A stretch of 64,000 nt of DNA from Mytilisepta virgata (Eukaryota > Mollusca > Bivalvia > Mytilida > Mytilidae): contig CM051519.1 of NCBI GenBank assembly GCA_028015205.1, positions 82,419,539 to 82,483,538 of the forward strand, given 5' to 3'. The notes below the pieces were generated by a model, which was not told the origin of the DNA, did no database searches, and saw only the letters and a list, made by a program, of their open reading frames with translations. A program made the translations under genes and the position numbers. Positions 29,308 through 42,440 of this stretch are shown here, one piece after another (position 1 is the first letter of the stretch; every line of letters starts with the position of its first letter).

Positions 29308-31891
29308 TCACAAACTGTTCTCCTTATAAATCAAGTTAATATCATTCTTCTGGAAATTCACATTCACATCAATTAAAACAGGAATCTTTCCTGCATCTTC
29401 TACAAAACCTGACCAGTCCTTAATCTCATTCTGTTTGTCCATGTGGCGTGCAAATACTAAGTACCAAAGAACAAATGAAACATGTGCACACGTACCTCCA
29501 ACCCTGGAACCTGATTAACATTGGTAATACCATGCCTTGACCACAATCTAATCAAACTCAACCAATAGCAAATATTTCTGTGCTAAAGTATGTCTGCTCT
29601 GAATTTGAACCCTTAATATATTTTCTAGATCTGAATATGTCATGATTATGAACTCACGTTCATCGATATCATTAAGGTGTTCTTTTGTGTAAGATTTTGC
29701 TAACTTCAACTGATATACCCTAACAGTAATATTTCTTAAATCTTCCTCTAAAAGTCTCGGAAAATTAGCCACAGCATCATGTACATCTATCTTTTTCCAA
29801 TAACGTGTTATTTTATGCAAACCTTCTCTGTCTACCCTCTTTTGTAATTCTTTTTTTCCTAGCCAGTACCTAAAATTATATTATTGTATTAATATATGTT
29901 AACTTAACATAGGCATTTTTGTACAATTAATTACTTTGTTCCCATAATTTATCTATTATTATAGTTTGTCTTGTCGTTTTTTCAGTTTTTCCATGGATTT
30001 GTCAATTTGTTTTCAATTTGTCAGTTTGATTGTCCTTTTGGTATCTTTTATCCCTATTTTATCAACATGATCAAACTGACAAAAAAAAACATACTTTATC
30101 AAAGGATTAATTTAAAGTGCGAGTATGAAAGGGTTCATCTGACATCTCATTTTTATAGATGTATGATAAGCTTTTATGTATTTAGAGTCATAGTCAGTAA
30201 ACAGTTGTGCCTTTACAGTACTATGCCAAAACATGAAATCGATCAGGAAAACAAAAAATGACAGCAACATTATGAAAAGTTTAAAACAGGTTTTATACAA
30301 ATTGTCTTTGCATTCAAAATCAGAATTTGAGTACTTAGTATATGAACATGTGCAGTGACATATAGCTTTTCCAATATTTTTCCTTTGGTCTTTATTGATA
30401 TTTGATTCATCAGCATTCGTACCTTTATAATCTCTTCCTTCTATATATGGTGCAAAATTTTGCTAAAAAATGTATTTATTTAAATATTTTACCTTCATTT
30501 TTGCAGCAAAGACTTGATCATTGTCCTTCTCTCCGGTACATAATGGTGGCTTGTGTTTTTTATACAGAGCTCCAATCAGCTTCACATTGTCACTAATATA
30601 TGGGATCTGAGTATTAGGGACCACATTACATTGTATTTACATTGCTCCAGGCGGCCATTAATATAACCGATTCAACAACCCATTGGATTTTGGTTACCAA
30701 GCGAGAAGCATTGGCTTCTTCAGTTGTATACTGTTTTTGTCCTTTTGGCAAAAAATTTGGCATTTCAGATCGAATACCTAGATCATCTAACATTTCTGAG
30801 GCATCCCTCAATCCCCCGTCTTCAATCAAGACATCCCCAGGTTGTATACACTCATGCATATTTTCCATATTTTATTTGAACTTGTGTTTCAGAATGCCTG
30901 CGTCTTTATTTGTATGATCCAAGAATAGATACGTGTATGATATAGCCAGTGCTGTTAACAATTATCACAGGTTTAACCAGGGGTCTATTTTTGTGTAAAC
31001 TAAGTTCTTCGCTGGAAACTGAAGTTGTTTTTTTTTTTTTTTTTTGGAAAGGGGGGGGTGTCTTCCAAATATTTCGGTTTTAATGCTGCTGGTGAGAGGT
31101 AACTCCTTGAAATGCGTCGTATACAGCATAGTATAAATTTACTATATATAATATTAGTATCTTCGGATTGTTATTTTAATATACATATAGGTTCCGTCTA
31201 ATATTAAAATAGCTTCTTGTTCTTGGAGAGTGACAAACTTTTCTTGAGCAAGTGGTCTATCATAATTGTTTAATAATTCCTCCCGAGAAATGTGAATGAA
31301 AACTAAGTATTTCGGTGTAAAATGAAGAGAAAATTCCTTTCTAGTCAATGGCGGTCGTACACTTGATTTACCAATGTTGAGTAGAGTAGAAATCAATCTG
31401 ATGCACATTCCTGTTCTTAATTTTACCAGAAGTAGAGCAATACAAGTGCAGCTTGTTCTATTTTTATTGTTCCCTGTGTTTAGAACGTGAGAACAAACAT
31501 CATTAAAGTCAGCTTTATTTATACCAATTAGATAATTAGAGTCATCTAGACCATCATTGTCAAAATCTGTTCTGGAACGTTCATTTAGAAGCGCCATTGT
31601 TCTAATGTTAGAAATGAAATGCATTATTTCACTCCGATTGAATTCTGTCAGACTTCCTGTTAGAGAATTGTCAACTAAATGATGAGAACAACATCTTGAA
31701 ACAGCTAACAGCAAACTCTTCTTTTCTATAAAAAGTCTATACCTAGTAGGAGCAGGAATAGCCTCTTTTCTTGCACAGACAACAGGAGACTGACTTTTGC
31801 CTGTACAAAAAATTGGTAGCTGAATATTTTTAGGGCTGGAATCATTCTTCTTTGTGAAAACTAGTTTATTAATAAAGATACCTCGATACAT
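29308..31891 (-). pseudogene. DDE_4-type (Harbinger/ISL2EU-like) transposase with SWIM tail, decayed
   Basis: Collinear minus-strand blocks. At 31891-31154: an N-terminal region ending with 'LRTGMCIRLISTLLNIGKSS', 'PLTRKEFSLHF' and 'AILILDGTYMYI' (first catalytic Asp region). At about 30960-30493: '[15 protein letters not shown]', '[13 protein letters not shown]' and 'TSRL'-like '[14 protein letters not shown]' (remaining DDE region), with an upstream in-frame TAA. At 29869-29548: 'YWLGKKELQKRVDREGL' and 'EEDLRNITVRVYQLKLAKSY'. At 29547-29308: a degraded SWIM zinc-finger region ('GGTCAHVSFVLWYL') with two in-frame stops (TAG, TAA). Order and spacing match DDE_4 plus SWIM transposases seen in many invertebrates. 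The stops, a lost segment after 'LDGTYMYI' and the damaged SWIM cysteines mean it is inactive. The gap between 30493 and 29869 may be a decayed intron. Confidence 0.7.
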
Positions 31892-31983
31892 GGTTATTTC
31901 TGCATTGGCCTTGTTATTGGTTCGCCTCGGGCAAAAACAGCAAGCCTCGGACCAATAACAATGCCACTACAGAAACAACCATG
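31889..31983. repeat. Imperfect 95-bp palindrome at the transposase 5' end
   Basis: Left arm CATGGTTATTTCTG...TTGTTATTGG and right arm CCAATAACAA...CAGAAACAACCATG pair over about 34 bases with about six mismatches. The centre holds 'GCCTCGG' repeats. The arms share 'GTTTCTGTA(T/G)TGGCA' with the larger palindrome at 49011-49156, so both probably derive from one foldback family. Confidence 0.6.
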
Positions 31984-33419
31984 TAATAATATCATAATCT
32001 TTCTTGTAATATTGTAAGCTTTTGGATGTATTAATTAGGCCTATTCTTCCATATGCTTGTCATTTGACATTCCTAGGATTTTAGAGTGTGCAAATTTTAC
32101 AATAATAAAGAAGAAGATGAGAAGCATTATCTTTTAGATTACTTATCAGAAATTACATCTTTTAAAATTCGGCAATAAATTACAAAATGTAGGCTCAGTG
32201 ATTATAACCTTGGGATTGAATCTGCAAAAACTGTAATTTAAAAGGAATTGACGATGAAAATCTTTTCATACTAAATTGCCCGAAAAATTCTTTGCTGAGA
32301 AGTACTTTATTTACGGAAATAGAAAAAATAAATCAAAATTTTTCAAAATGTCATCCACTCGAAAAATTAAAACTTATTTTAAACACGAATACTTAACTTT
32401 TATCAGCTGATGGGGGCTTTTTAAAGCAATCTATTGAATTGCGAAATTGAGGTCCACGTTGGTCAAAGGTGCAGTCATAATATCTGTTATAACTTTTTAT
32501 TGCTTTAAAATTGGAATATCCTCTGTGTATTTATTATTGTTATTATCATCTACCCACTTTATATGTTTATATTGTGTTGTACACGTATTTTGTATTTGCT
32601 TGAATCCTATGGGTGAATATTTACAAATGAACTTATATATGTTATACAATAGGAAGGGCAAAAGGGGTTCAATTCAAGATAGTTCGAGTATTTTTCTTTT
32701 GTTTTTATTTTATTGGCCTTACCGTTGTTCTTTCATGATTCGGTATATCGTCTATGCCTTTTTGTATTGATGTGCCTTCTTCTTTTTAATCCTATTGGTT
32801 GGTAAATAATGCAGTCCGCTTAAGAGTGAAGGAACTCTTACTGAGTTGTTGTCAGACATGCAACTATTTCAAGACGTCATAATCATAGTTTTGGCGCTAT
32901 TGGTTATTTGCTTTTATGCCGTGCCTTATATCGTCAAACGTCACAATATAATGTAATAAGATTGTTAGATGTGCAAGTCAACGCTTAATCTTACGTTGTG
33001 GTTATCTTCAGGACATTTCTCCTGATCGGTTTCTTTTTAATATTGTATTTAGTACAGAAGTTATCTTCTGTACACTTTGTTTTATAATCCCATTGCTATG
33101 GTAACATTCTTCTTTGCTAAGGGTTTTAAAGCACTATTGGTCTTATCCCATAATTAAAATAGTATCAAGAGTAGTTCATTTCGTCTTTTAATCTGTCCAC
33201 TGGACTACAATTTGGTGGTTTTTGGTAAATTAATATACAGTTGCTAAGGACATTATTTAGTTACTAAGGATATTAATTGGTTGCATGATCTTTATGTAAC
33301 TTCACTGAAGAAAGTTTTAAGCCTACGTGGTTATTATTTTGTAAATATTATCAAATATATGCATTTGTTGGACGTATGTAAAAAAATATTTCCTTGTTGT
33401 CATTGAACCTTAGTAATGG

Positions 33420-33432
33420 GTTGCTAGGCAAC
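33420..33432. promoter_or_regulatory. X-box-like (RFX) palindrome
   Basis: GTTGCTAGGCAAC, an inverted repeat GTTGC-TAG-GCAAC, fits the RFX-factor X-box. There is no gene start nearby, so it may be a chance match. Confidence 0.25.
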
Positions 33433-34939
33433 AAAGAGTGGTGCGAAAAATAATAAAAATGCATTTTTTCGTAGCAACTGACAATTCTCCACCAATAGTG
33501 GCAATTATAAGAAAATTGGAGGTGGGCCCAAAAGCAAGTCTACCCCTTGGGCTGGTTTGAGCTAAGAATTGAGATTCGGTATTAACTGTTCTTGTTTGTT
33601 AATAATTTGATCAAACTTTTATCTCATATTTTCATTTCTTATAGTATATCTAGTTCACTTTGTAAGTTTCTGATAGTTCCACCTTTCTGAACAATTGTTT
33701 CATTCAGTAATTCGAGTTTGTAGGTTATATTTGTATAACTTTATGTTAACGAACATGTTTTCTCAATTTTTTTATTCTTTGTTTCAAAACTTCTGTTATG
33801 GATATACATCCACCAACCTCATGATTGGTAGTTATCATTTCACAGAACTGACCTTCTAATTTCTGCACAGATATTAATATACGATTATGGACTTTACTGA
33901 GTGCAATATCACAAAATATGGAATATTTTGAAACAAACTGTTTCTATATAAATCTAGAAGTATGAAATGTAATAATAAAGTTTAAGATATTTAGTACATA
34001 CGAATAGTTTCCCTCTTGTAAATAAAATATCAACTTTGAATTGACATACATCTTTTATCCTGTGACCTTTATAAATAAATTTTTGTGGGGTGAATTTTTT
34101 ATTTTATTAAAGAAGAGTTTGATGAGACATCATGGAAAGTTTTACGTTTTATCATCAATAATGTTTTGTCTAAAAACTTTCCGAGCATAATTCCGAACGT
34201 AAATTCGTGATCCCAAATTGCGAGATATTAGAATTGAGGAATATTGAACTGCATTATTGATAGCCTCACAGTGGTGCCATTTTTTGGAGAATTTAATGTT
34301 CAAAGCAAATCAAACATCTATTATAACAACGCTTTTTCTCAGAAATTTACGAAGAAAGCCCTCTGAACGTTAGTAAACCAAAAGTTTTAACGAAAAATAA
34401 ATGTATTTAATTTGTGACTTTCATTATCTGATCAAAATAATTTTCTCAACATTCAGAAGGTAATTTAAACTTAATTTTTCTAAAAATTCCAACCTTTCTG
34501 ATTTTGCACAGATGAATCACTGAAATGTACTTTTAAAGTACTGTAAAGTCATTAAAATACAGACAATCACAGATGATTTAATAGAAACACACACGGAAAA
34601 GGGAATGTACAGAATATCTGCTGTATACTGTAAATCATACCTCCCCTCCTTTGTTTTGGGTGCAAATGTTTGACAATTTTAATGAAAGAAATGAATTCAA
34701 TTTAAGGTTACGAAGTTCGATTTTTTGCAAAAAACTCTCTGTTCTTTGTAAAATCATCATTGAAATAATAGAAATCAAACAAGGTAAAGAAATTCAGTTC
34801 AGTTATATAATGGTCCTTGATATATTTGTTTGTATTCTTTCTAATACCAGTACACCAATATATATACCTTCCCACAATCAAATTATATCTCTCTATATTT
34901 ATAAAACCTGTATATCTCAGTGCGACCTTTTTAATCGTT

Positions 34940-35060
34940 ATTTTTTTGTTTTTTGTTGTTTTGTTTTGTTTTGTTTTTTTGGGTTTTTTTTTTTTTTGGG
35001 GGGGGGGGGGTTTGTTGTTGTTTTTATTTATTTATTTTTTTTTGGGGGGGGGTATTTTTT
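34940..35060. repeat. Poly-T/poly-G low-complexity tract
   Basis: Long T runs interrupted by G10-13 and G9 runs. The ORFs through it are artefacts of composition. Confidence 0.7.
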
Positions 35061-36555
35061 TTGTTTACATGTTTTTCAGGCGGCTTTTATTACCTGTTTT
35101 ATTTACAACGCGACTATCATTAGGATTAATGAATGTTTTTCCATATCTGATATAATGAGTTCTTGTCCCATTTACGCATACCCAATATCCTTGCATTTTC
35201 AAATTCTCAGTACTGCTTTGTTGTTCTATATTTTAATAATAATTCAAATAAATACGTAAATAGACATGGAATTGCCATAAACTGTATTTCAATTGGTAGA
35301 TTATATAGTGTGATTTGTCATATCGTATATTTTAATCTGAAGACGTATCCGTGTGCGAAAAATGTTAATAAACATCAAACAAAGATTGATATCGCTGCAT
35401 GAAATTTATTTTCTACCGACATTTGATTACTTTAGGTAATATTTGATATATGTATCAAAATATAACCTTGATACATCATTAAAATGAAAAATGTCTGCAG
35501 GGCATTCATGATTGTTTACTTCAAAGTTTAGGTGATGTTTCGACTTTTCAAACCTCAAGTTTATTGTCAAATTATATCCCAGAAAGCTAAGAAATAGCCT
35601 GTAGTATTATACAATTAATTTGGTATTTCTTTTGTTTGTTTGTTTTGAATTTTTTACTATTTATGTAAACATGGTGGTATTAGGATTTTATTTAACGTTT
35701 TAAAAACAATGCATAATCTAGAGTTAACATCTATTTTTCCTCTGTGTTCCGTATTGAAAATGCTACATTTTGCTCTGGATTTCATTAAGTCAACATCTAT
35801 TTTTCTAGCTGCTCGTGAACAAGGCCATATTGGCCGAAAAATTGATTTTTAACTTTTGTGGTCTTTTTTATTGTTTGCATTACGTTTTTTGTTTTCATCT
35901 TTTATACGTTTGACTCGTTCTCTACCTGGTTGGTGCGGGGAGCTTTGACAATACATAATGTAACATATCGTACTAATCTCCATATTCAGTTAAGCACAAT
36001 CAGATACTTTTATGCAATAAAAATCACACAGACAACTGTACATTTCATCACAACCAAACAATGCAGAGGAGAGTATCTATTAAAAAAAACAGCACAACAA
36101 TGACATGCCAATCACTCAACCCACCTAACAGACAGATCCCCAGACAAAAAAAAATAAAACAAAAGAGAATAAAACACAAATATACACACACGACCTCGAG
36201 GATCAGGATAGTCTGACTTGGTACAAACACTGAACGATGGTGAGGTTAAATTAGTTTTATGGGTACCCTTATTCCGAGGCAAACAAAGACAAGAAAGATA
36301 ATCATACATTCCTTTAAATTCAAAGAATGAGAGAGAAAAGATAAGAAAATCACAAATACTAGGTAAAACTTAAAAAATGAATTGGAAAAATTAGGCGTTT
36401 CCATAATTAAAATATTATACGGGCATTTGATGATTTGTTAATTAAAGATTATAAAGAAAACGTTGCAGACTACTACTATAGAGAGATAGAAACACTAAGT
36501 CTTGCAATCACAAGAAACTTTCCTTTTATGGAGTTTTGCGCAGTCCTAGCTTTAG

Positions 36556-37177
36556 TTTAATTAAAGTGTCGTTATTAACCCACATAGTGGTTTCAGATAA
36601 GAAGATCTTTAAGTAAATTACCCATAGGGTCCAATGGTAAACTATGTTCGGCTCTGGTGACCATCTTGGATGACAGGCAGGGTCGTTGGATACAATTCTG
36701 AAAGAGGACCACCTACGGATCATTGCTACCAACTTTTGTTCCAATTCAAATGGTTTCAAACAAGAAGATCTTTTTGTGAACTTTCTCATGGGGTCCAATG
36801 TTAAACTATGTTCGGTTCTGGTGACCATCTTGGATGACGGACGGGGTCATCGGATATAAATCTGAAAGAGGACCACCTGAGGATCATTGCTACCAAGTTT
36901 TGTCCCAATTGGCCTAGTGGTTTCAGACAAGAAAATCTTTAAGTATATTTCCCATACGGTGCAATGCTAAACTATGTCCGGCTAAAGCGGCCACCTTGGA
37001 TGACGGGCGTGGTCATCGGATACAATTCTGACCGGGACCATCCAAGGACCATTCCGCAAAAGTTTGGTCCCAATTGGCCAAGCGGTTTTAGAGGAGAAGA
37101 TTAAAATGTGAATGTGACGGACGACGGATGCCATGTGATGTCAATAGCTCATATGACCTTTTAGTCCAGGTGAGCTA
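36556..37177 (-). repeat. 'AGCTCACCTGG' dispersed repeat, minus orientation
   Basis: The reverse complement starts at 37177 with TTTTTAGCTCACCTGGACT, then a 'CATCCGTCGTCCGTCAC' block. It continues with units containing 'GGAACAAAAGTTGG', 'GGTCCTCTTTCAGA' and 'CATCCAAGATGGTCACC'. Same family as 5438-6745 and 58258-58810. Confidence 0.7.
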
Positions 37178-37189
37178 AAAAGGAGTGGG

Positions 37190-37743
37190 TGAATTTAAAA
37201 AATCTTCTTCTATGAAACTACATATACTTGGCAGTAATGGTCCTTAGGAGATTCTCTTTCAGAATTGTGTCCGATGAACCGGACTGTTAACCAAGATGGC
37301 CTCCACAGCCGAACTTAGTTTAACATAGGAGCCTATGGGAAATTCATTTAAAAATCTTTTGTCTAAAACCACTGAGCCAATAAGAACTAGACTTGGTAGC
37401 AATGATCCTTAAATTGTCCTCTTTCAGAATTGTGTTCGATGACCTGGACTGTTAATCAAAATTGGAAAATATACTTAAAGATCTCCTTGTCTGAAACCAC
37501 TTGGTCAATTGGAACAAAATGGTCGTTAGGTGGTCCTATTTTAGAATTGTATCTGATGACCCCACCCGCCATCCAAGATGACCACAGAGCCGAATATAGT
37601 TTAACATAGGAACCTATGGGAAATTTACTTCTTCTCGTCTGAAACCACTTGGTTAATTGGAACAAAACATGGCAGCAATGTTCATTAGGTGATCCTCTTT
37701 CAGAATTATATCCGATGACCCCGCACGCCACCAAGGATGGCCA
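37190..37743 (+). repeat. 'AGCTCACCTGG' dispersed repeat, plus orientation
   Basis: Three degenerate ~160-bp units of the same family on the opposite strand, starting 13 bases after the head of the previous copy, so the two form an inverted pair. It lacks the family's usual AGGTGAGC end. Confidence 0.65.
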
Positions 37744-40700
37744 GTTAAAGAACGAGCTTTTCTGACAACGAAAGACGTGCGGAAGTATGACAGTTCCGCA
37801 GTAAACAGTAAAAATTTAAAGCGGTAAAATAAAAATCATTTTAAGAATTTGCGTGAACTGAATCGTGAATTCACAAATGTAAATGATCCACTTGACGGAT
37901 GTCTCCATTTGTTGTGGTTTTTGCTTGAGGCTTGTATCTATTTACAATCTGTCAGTAGAACATTGTTTACAGTATAAACATCGTGTAAAATGCATTTGAA
38001 TGCGTGGCGTATCGTTACAATTAAGGTTGACACAAGATCAAAAGGAAAGAAAATGACAAGGACCTCTGCACGTGTGGAATGCTTTAGTTCAAAAACAAAA
38101 CGTATAAATATAAATTGACAAAATTTGTATTGACAACGATTATATTTTGTCCCATCTATAAAACTTTTATGTAGATTGCTCTACCGATATGGAAAATAAA
38201 CTGGAATTCAACCAAAAATATGATTAACTTCATAGCATGATATGAAACTAAGATTTAGGGTCAACAGCAAACATTTTACTTTTTGGGGGGTATAACATTT
38301 TCGCCAATGGGTTAGACATGTTGGTAAAGCAGCATAAGAACCAAGGCAATATTATAGTTAAAATATAAGCATCTGACAGAATATTATTTTGCTGAGTTAC
38401 TAGTGTACTATTGTCAAAGGGCTACAGAACAATATTCGCTTGCTCCTAGTATAACAAGGTACAAACTTTTAGGGTCTGTCGTATTGGTACCCACTAAAGG
38501 ACAGTTTATTGTCTTATAGAATTATTTTAAACAATAATACAGCAGGATGAAAAACATTATTTTAATAACCTTCTTTAAAAATTGAGTTCATTATACTGTC
38601 CTATTGGATTTTACAAGCAGCGAGCATTCTTTGACGTCAAACGGCATTCCTAAGACTGGCCAGGGTTAACGGCCTTTGCCTGACTGGGTATAAGGGGGCA
38701 TATCCAGTTTCAAGGGTCATTTGATGTCAGAGAATTTTCTGATTATAAGCAGTTCAGTTCATGAAATCCCCACTGACATGCCAGAAAAAACGAAAACGAA
38801 CATTTGCCAAATAGTATTTGGGGAAAATTGTTGTCACTGTAGATGATATTAAACTTATGATATTTTCAATTTCCTATTTTCTGTTAAGTTTATTATTTTC
38901 ACAAATATAAAAATAACAAATAAACAGTTTTAAATCGTAGGCCTTAGGATCACATAACTTTTTAAGTCTTATGTCCCATAAATGAAATTTAAAACTGTTT
39001 AATCCGTTTTGACGCAAGAGGCCAAACCGTCGAAAGATTAAAATCAGAAAAAAATTAAACAGCTTATCAAGGCCAATAAAATAGATTTACAAGTTGGTAA
39101 ATGGTCATATCAGATTTTCTACTGTGTTTAGTATTAATTGGTAATCATCCGTGAAGTTTAATTATTATTTATCAGTGACCTGGCTTATGTTTACTATACA
39201 AACTGTCTACCGTGATGGTTTGCTTCGCTGGTTTCTTTTTAATGACAAAAGTTCATGGCGATTATTGTCGGCATTTACTTTCACGGGTATTGGGAGAATC
39301 AAGTGTCATTTCTAATTGTAGATATTTATCACGGTGTTGAAAAATAATGTGTGATGGGGTGTATTCTGTACATGTATATATATGGTATTTGTTGAACACA
39401 GATGTCCCATTCTGATAACATGCGTATTATTTTGAAGTATAAGTTTGTTTTGATCTGATAAAAACACTTTCAACTAGTTTAAACGATATTTTAAACATAT
39501 ATAGTGGCAATTTAAATCGTCAGTTAATTACTTTAACACAACTAATGTGCAGCACTTTGCACATGTTGCACTTCTGCTTAAATCTTTATTGATCTATGCG
39601 TATCCGGCTGTTTTTTTTTAAGTAAATACGTAGAAACAAAAATTTGAATGTAAAGTAGATTTTCCACAAATATTTACCAAACAAAATTTTGAAGTTAATG
39701 TCAAATGCCTGTGGGGGTGTGTTATAAATATTAGTCAGATATCATTTTCATGTTTAAATTATACCAAATTATTTTGACTTATCATATTTCATGAAATTCT
39801 ATTAAAGTTACCAACTTATATTACATTCACAACTTGATGCCACCTATTTTGGTCTCATTTTGCACAACATTTAATATATACATGTATTTTCATAAAAAAT
39901 ATAGATATCATATATTTTGACTGCATGGGTACCCAAAAAATCGACCATCATATAAACTAGATTCTCATTCATTTTTACTGTTATGAAAATTAAAGGATGT
40001 GAATTATGCGTTAATGAAACATTATCACGTTAGATTACGCTAGTGACATTTATTAATGATATGAGACAACTATAAAATGGCCTCCGAAAATAATTTTTCC
40101 AAAATTCCACAAAGTTGCCTGGAATTTTAAAATAGAAACACCAGAGAAGTACACAATATGTATAGAAGAGACAACAAATAAAAGTACATTTGTAACAATC
40201 ACATCAAGAATGAGCACTAAAACTCCTGGTTCAGTTGGGACAAACGAGCAACCTTCATTTTCGGGCTGTCGGTGCCTTACTTTTCACAGTTTCTACATGT
40301 ATTATAACTAAAATGAAAAAATTGATTTCAATTTATTTAAGGCGGCAATCTGTCATGACGGATATATTGAATTGGTTCTACCTCGGTGTATATTTTGATC
40401 TTGCCCTGGACAAAAGACAGTGGCTATCGACATGGAAAATATTTTTGCCTTTATGTTGTTAGGTACAGAAATAAGTTTCAATAATAATCTACCATATCCC
40501 TTCTTTCATATATAAAAAAAAACATAAAAAAAAGGTCAATATGCTTGTCTAACAACTTCTGTACCTTGTATCCGTGCCTAATACACTGTTTCATTTACAT
40601 AAAATGTTAACCTTGGTCCTTAGACAATTTTTTTAACAGCTGAAAAGCAGTTGCATGATTTCAACAACAACAACTACAGCAATAAATAGATAAATACAAG

Positions 40701-41635
40701 GAAATGACATAAATATTAATAATTTCGTCATGTCAAAATATTTGAGGCCAGGGGCTGTTTGCTTGACTCTTTATATTAGGTTAACTATTTGTGCGACATT
40801 TATTTACAGTGGGTGTGTTTTTGTTTTGATGTCTAAATATATAATATAAAGTTCACATTCATTTTATGTGAACCAAATTGTTTGGCGATGATCTATCCCT
40901 CTCTGACATGACAGTCCCGGAGGGTGAACTACAGCTTCAAAGCCAAAAATGTTGTAAATTGTCAAGTTGCATCTTATCTTGGTTGGATTTTCTATACTTG
41001 AAATCGTATCGTGACAAATTTTATATCAAATTCATAATTTTCTGTCTTATGACTGTATCATATGATATATCTAAAGTTTCATATTTATAACGTTGAAAAA
41101 TATTTGTTAGTCATATGATAAATAGTCCAATGTTAAAAAAAGGAAGCTAGAACCCGACTCATGCGACTGAACTTAACAAAATAACAAATACTGTGTCGGA
41201 CGTCAATGATAAACTGAAGTGCTCATTTACCCGACGATTTCGGACTTTATAATTCTAGAAAATGGTATTGCAGTTTAACATTGCTTTGTCCCTGATGACC
41301 AAGTATCAAGGTAGAACCACATCCTCATGCAAACTGTCATTTTACATCTAAAAACTTCGTTGCATGGTACATGCATATTTTGGCGAAGGTTTTACTTTAG
41401 CTGTTGCCAAAACCACGAATGTCGAAAGCGGTAAAATGTTATCCCAGAAAATACTGTTGATTAAATTACTATTTAACCTTCATAGTATTTATCTGCTTGG
41501 TTTTAATGTCTCACAAAACCTTTATATACTTTACTAACCACGCAGTTGGAATAAACTGATGAGAGATTGAAGACTAAGAATGTTTTATAATTGTTGACAC
41601 AAAACTTAAACAAATAAACATTTGATCGAATATGT
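37744..41635. other. Non-coding, nothing recognised
   Basis: AT-rich. Short ORFs (40235-40462, 40878-41090) have no domain features. I could not identify exons of a neighbouring gene. Confidence 0.4.
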
Positions 41636-41637
41636 AA

Positions 41638-42440
41638 AATTATTTCCTCAAAAGTTTCACTTTTACAAAAGATTAAAGATCACTTACCTATTGATGTAAG
41701 ACAATTATATTATAATTCATACATTTTGCCTTATATTGATTATTGTAGCTCTGTTTGGGGTGATATTTCAAAGAAAGATGCGGATAGAATTACCAAACTT
41801 GAAAAAAGAGCTGCACGCATTATTCTTGATTGTGATGTTTTAACACCGTCTGATTTTATGTTTTCTGCCTTGAAATGGTTACCATTTACAAAGACGGTAC
41901 AATTTCAAAAGTCTATTTCAATGTACAAAGTTGTACATGGTTTAGTTTCAGAATACATGATTCTACTAACAGGAAATGGTGAACTTTTCAAAGATATAAT
42001 TTGAGATCTGTTTCCGATAATAATTTATTTTTACCTAGACCTAATACGAATTTTCTAAAGAAATCGTTTCAGTTTTCTGCCGTCACAATATGGAACGATT
42101 TACCTTATAGTCTTAAAAATTGTGCTAATTTAAATTTGTTTAAAAAAAAACTGTTTTGAACATTTTCTAAAGATGTGATCATTTATTGATATATTTCTAT
42201 GACGCGGTATGTGCGTCATAAATATTTATTTATGCCTAGGTATAAATACTTATGGTTAGCCTTAAATCGATTTAAGGCTAACCATAAGTATTTATGCCTA
42301 AATATTTATTTATATATATATGTATTGTACTTATTGTTTCTCGGAGGGCCTCAGTGAAAATTAGACTTGCTCTAATTGAGTCACCCGTCACCCTCTTTAA
42401 ATAAAGAATTTATTATTATTATTATGATTATTATATATTA
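41638..42440 (+). mobile_element. LINE (non-LTR retrotransposon) 3' fragment
   Basis: From 41638 the plus strand reads through the end of a reverse transcriptase: 'SYILPYIDYCSSVWGD', 'ITKLEKRAARIILD', 'ALKWLPF', then 'SMYKVVHGLVSEYM'. After a frameshift between about 41957 and 42001 it resumes with 'NLRSVSDNNLFLPRPNTNFL', 'FQFSAVTIWNDLPYSLK', and a stop near 42158. This is the standard C-terminus of CR1/jockey-group LINEs. The 3' part ends with AATAAAGAATTTATTATTATT, a triplet-repeat tail. The 5' part is missing, so the copy is dead. The 3' untranslated part contains the palindrome at 42237-42300. Confidence 0.8.
42237..42300. repeat. 64-bp palindrome with no spacer
   Basis: Centre ATCGAT at 42266-42271. 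28 consecutive base pairs are exact on each side; then one T/G pair (a wobble in RNA) and four more pairs (TAGG/CCTA). It lies in the LINE 3' region, and the flanking 'AATATTTATT' occurs on both sides. Confidence 0.9.

Larger units (their letters stand above)
31984..36555. other. Long non-coding stretch
   Basis: No gene recognised on either strand. The ORFs at 32447-32770 and 34651-35259 are compositional (T- and G-rich). One short RFX-type site is noted at 33420. Confidence 0.45.

Noticed and set aside
34651..35259. 202-residue hydrophobic ORF
   Set aside because: Composed of poly-T and poly-G translation (F, G, V runs). Compositional artefact.
41726..42004. 92-residue ORF as a host gene
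   Set aside because: It is the C-terminal part of a LINE reverse transcriptase and continues in another frame downstream.
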